This document shows positions 30,237 through 30,373 of a DNA stretch of 30,373 nucleotides, one piece after another. The notes below the pieces were generated by a model. It was not told the origin of the DNA and made no database searches. It was given only the letters and a program-made list of their open reading frames with translations. Made by a program: the position numbers and the translations under genes. Position 1 is the stretch's first letter; each line of letters opens with the position of its first letter. Location: positions 1 through 30,373 of the forward strand of contig DSCZ01000007.1 in assembly GCA_011048855.1 (NCBI GenBank). Direction: 5' to 3'. The stretch comes from Desulfobacteraceae bacterium. Its GTDB lineage: Bacteria; Desulfobacterota; DSM-4660; Desulfatiglandales; Desulfatiglandaceae.

Positions 30237-30373
30237 TTGTGCGAAAAGATAACGGGCTCTGTGATGGTGGTGGGAGGTGGGATTGCCGGGATGCAGGCGG
30301 CGCTGGATCTTGCTGATTCGGGTTACTATGTTCACCTGGTTGAGAAGTCGTCTGCTATCGGCGGTGTGATGAG
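30237..30373 (+). CDS. hdrA: Heterodisulfide reductase subunit A-like flavoprotein (HdrA), N-terminal fragment
   Basis: The first 45 codons are visible and the gene runs off the window. The frame reads KITGSVMVVGGGIAGMQAAL, then DLADSGYYVHLVEKSSAIGG. This is the FAD-binding GxGxxG start of the HdrA type found in sulfate reducers, and VEK-x5-GGVM is typical. The start is probably a TTG (30237) with AAAGGAG 7 nt upstream. An in-frame GTG and ATG nine codons later would cut into the beta strand less acceptably. It is divergent from hdrCB and presumably encodes the flavin subunit of the same complex. Confidence 0.88.
   Translation, partial: MCEKITGSVMVVGGGIAGMQAALDLADSGYYVHLVEKSSAIGGVM

Noticed and set aside
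1..30373. CRISPR array, prophage, toxin-antitoxin or defence genes
   Set aside because: I looked for regular spaced repeats, integrase/transposase motifs and small toxin-antitoxin pairs and found none that could be supported.

Overview
The window looks like a chromosomal segment of a strictly anaerobic member of the Desulfobacterota (formerly Deltaproteobacteria), of the sulfate-reducing or syntrophic, fatty-acid/aromatic-acid-oxidising kind. This is inferred from the gene set: HdrABC-type iron-sulfur proteins, EtfAB, an acyl-CoA ligase inside a Liv-type ABC cluster, TRAP carboxylate transport and sigma-54 control. No rRNA or other marker gene is present to prove it. Coding density is high, most genes are intact and in operons, and there is no prophage, transposase or CRISPR array.

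Region 1 (1-6.9 kb) reads as a short-chain hydroxy-acid / ketone-body utilisation locus. It holds the 3' end of an acetoacetyl-CoA synthetase, a PAS-containing sigma-54 activator, a divergent pair of dehydrogenases (an SDR that keeps nearly all substrate-binding residues of D-3-hydroxybutyrate dehydrogenase, and a lambda-crystallin/3-hydroxyacyl-CoA-dehydrogenase-fold enzyme) and a TRAP transporter (dctM, dctQ, dctP). I see a good -24/-12 (sigma-54) promoter before the dehydrogenase pair and a second before dctP. Each has a similar 18-bp TGT...TTGATACA element about 125 bp upstream, which suggests one activator controls both. A perfect 12-bp-stem hairpin lies between dctP and dctQ.

Region 2 (7.1-9.75 kb) has an exbB-exbD-tonB energy-transduction operon preceded by an unlisted 49-aa ORF with a strong ribosome binding site, then a gene-poor stretch with two REP/MITE-like palindromic repeats. 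Region 3 (9.75-11.7 kb) is kdsD overlapping a DapA/NAL-family aldolase-like gene by 47 nt.

Region 4 (11.8-15.6 kb, minus strand) is a compact cluster: an MBL-fold hydrolase, a small two-cluster ferredoxin, a NOP2/Sun RNA m5C methyltransferase, a separate overlapping PUA-like protein and an M29 aminopeptidase. Region 5 (15.8-19.4 kb) has a YhcC-type radical SAM protein convergent with a cluster of fabD, an unknown 185-aa protein, an FmdB zinc ribbon and an unknown HELVH (possible metalloprotease) protein. A tRNA-Met(CAU) with its own promoter lies just upstream.

Region 6 (19.4-28.6 kb) is a divergent catabolic unit: etfB-etfA on the minus strand and livK-livG-acyl-CoA ligase-livH-livM-livF on the plus strand. 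Back-to-back sigma-70-like promoters share a -35 region, with a TetR-like palindrome over the predicted etf start site. The likely logic is import of a carboxylic acid, CoA activation, beta-oxidation-type dehydrogenation, and electron delivery to EtfAB. Region 7 (28.6-30.4 kb) has hdrC-hdrB on the minus strand and the 5' end of hdrA diverging from them, a module that could accept or bifurcate those electrons.

Coordinates and start sites were read by eye. Functions come from motif recognition, not database searches.
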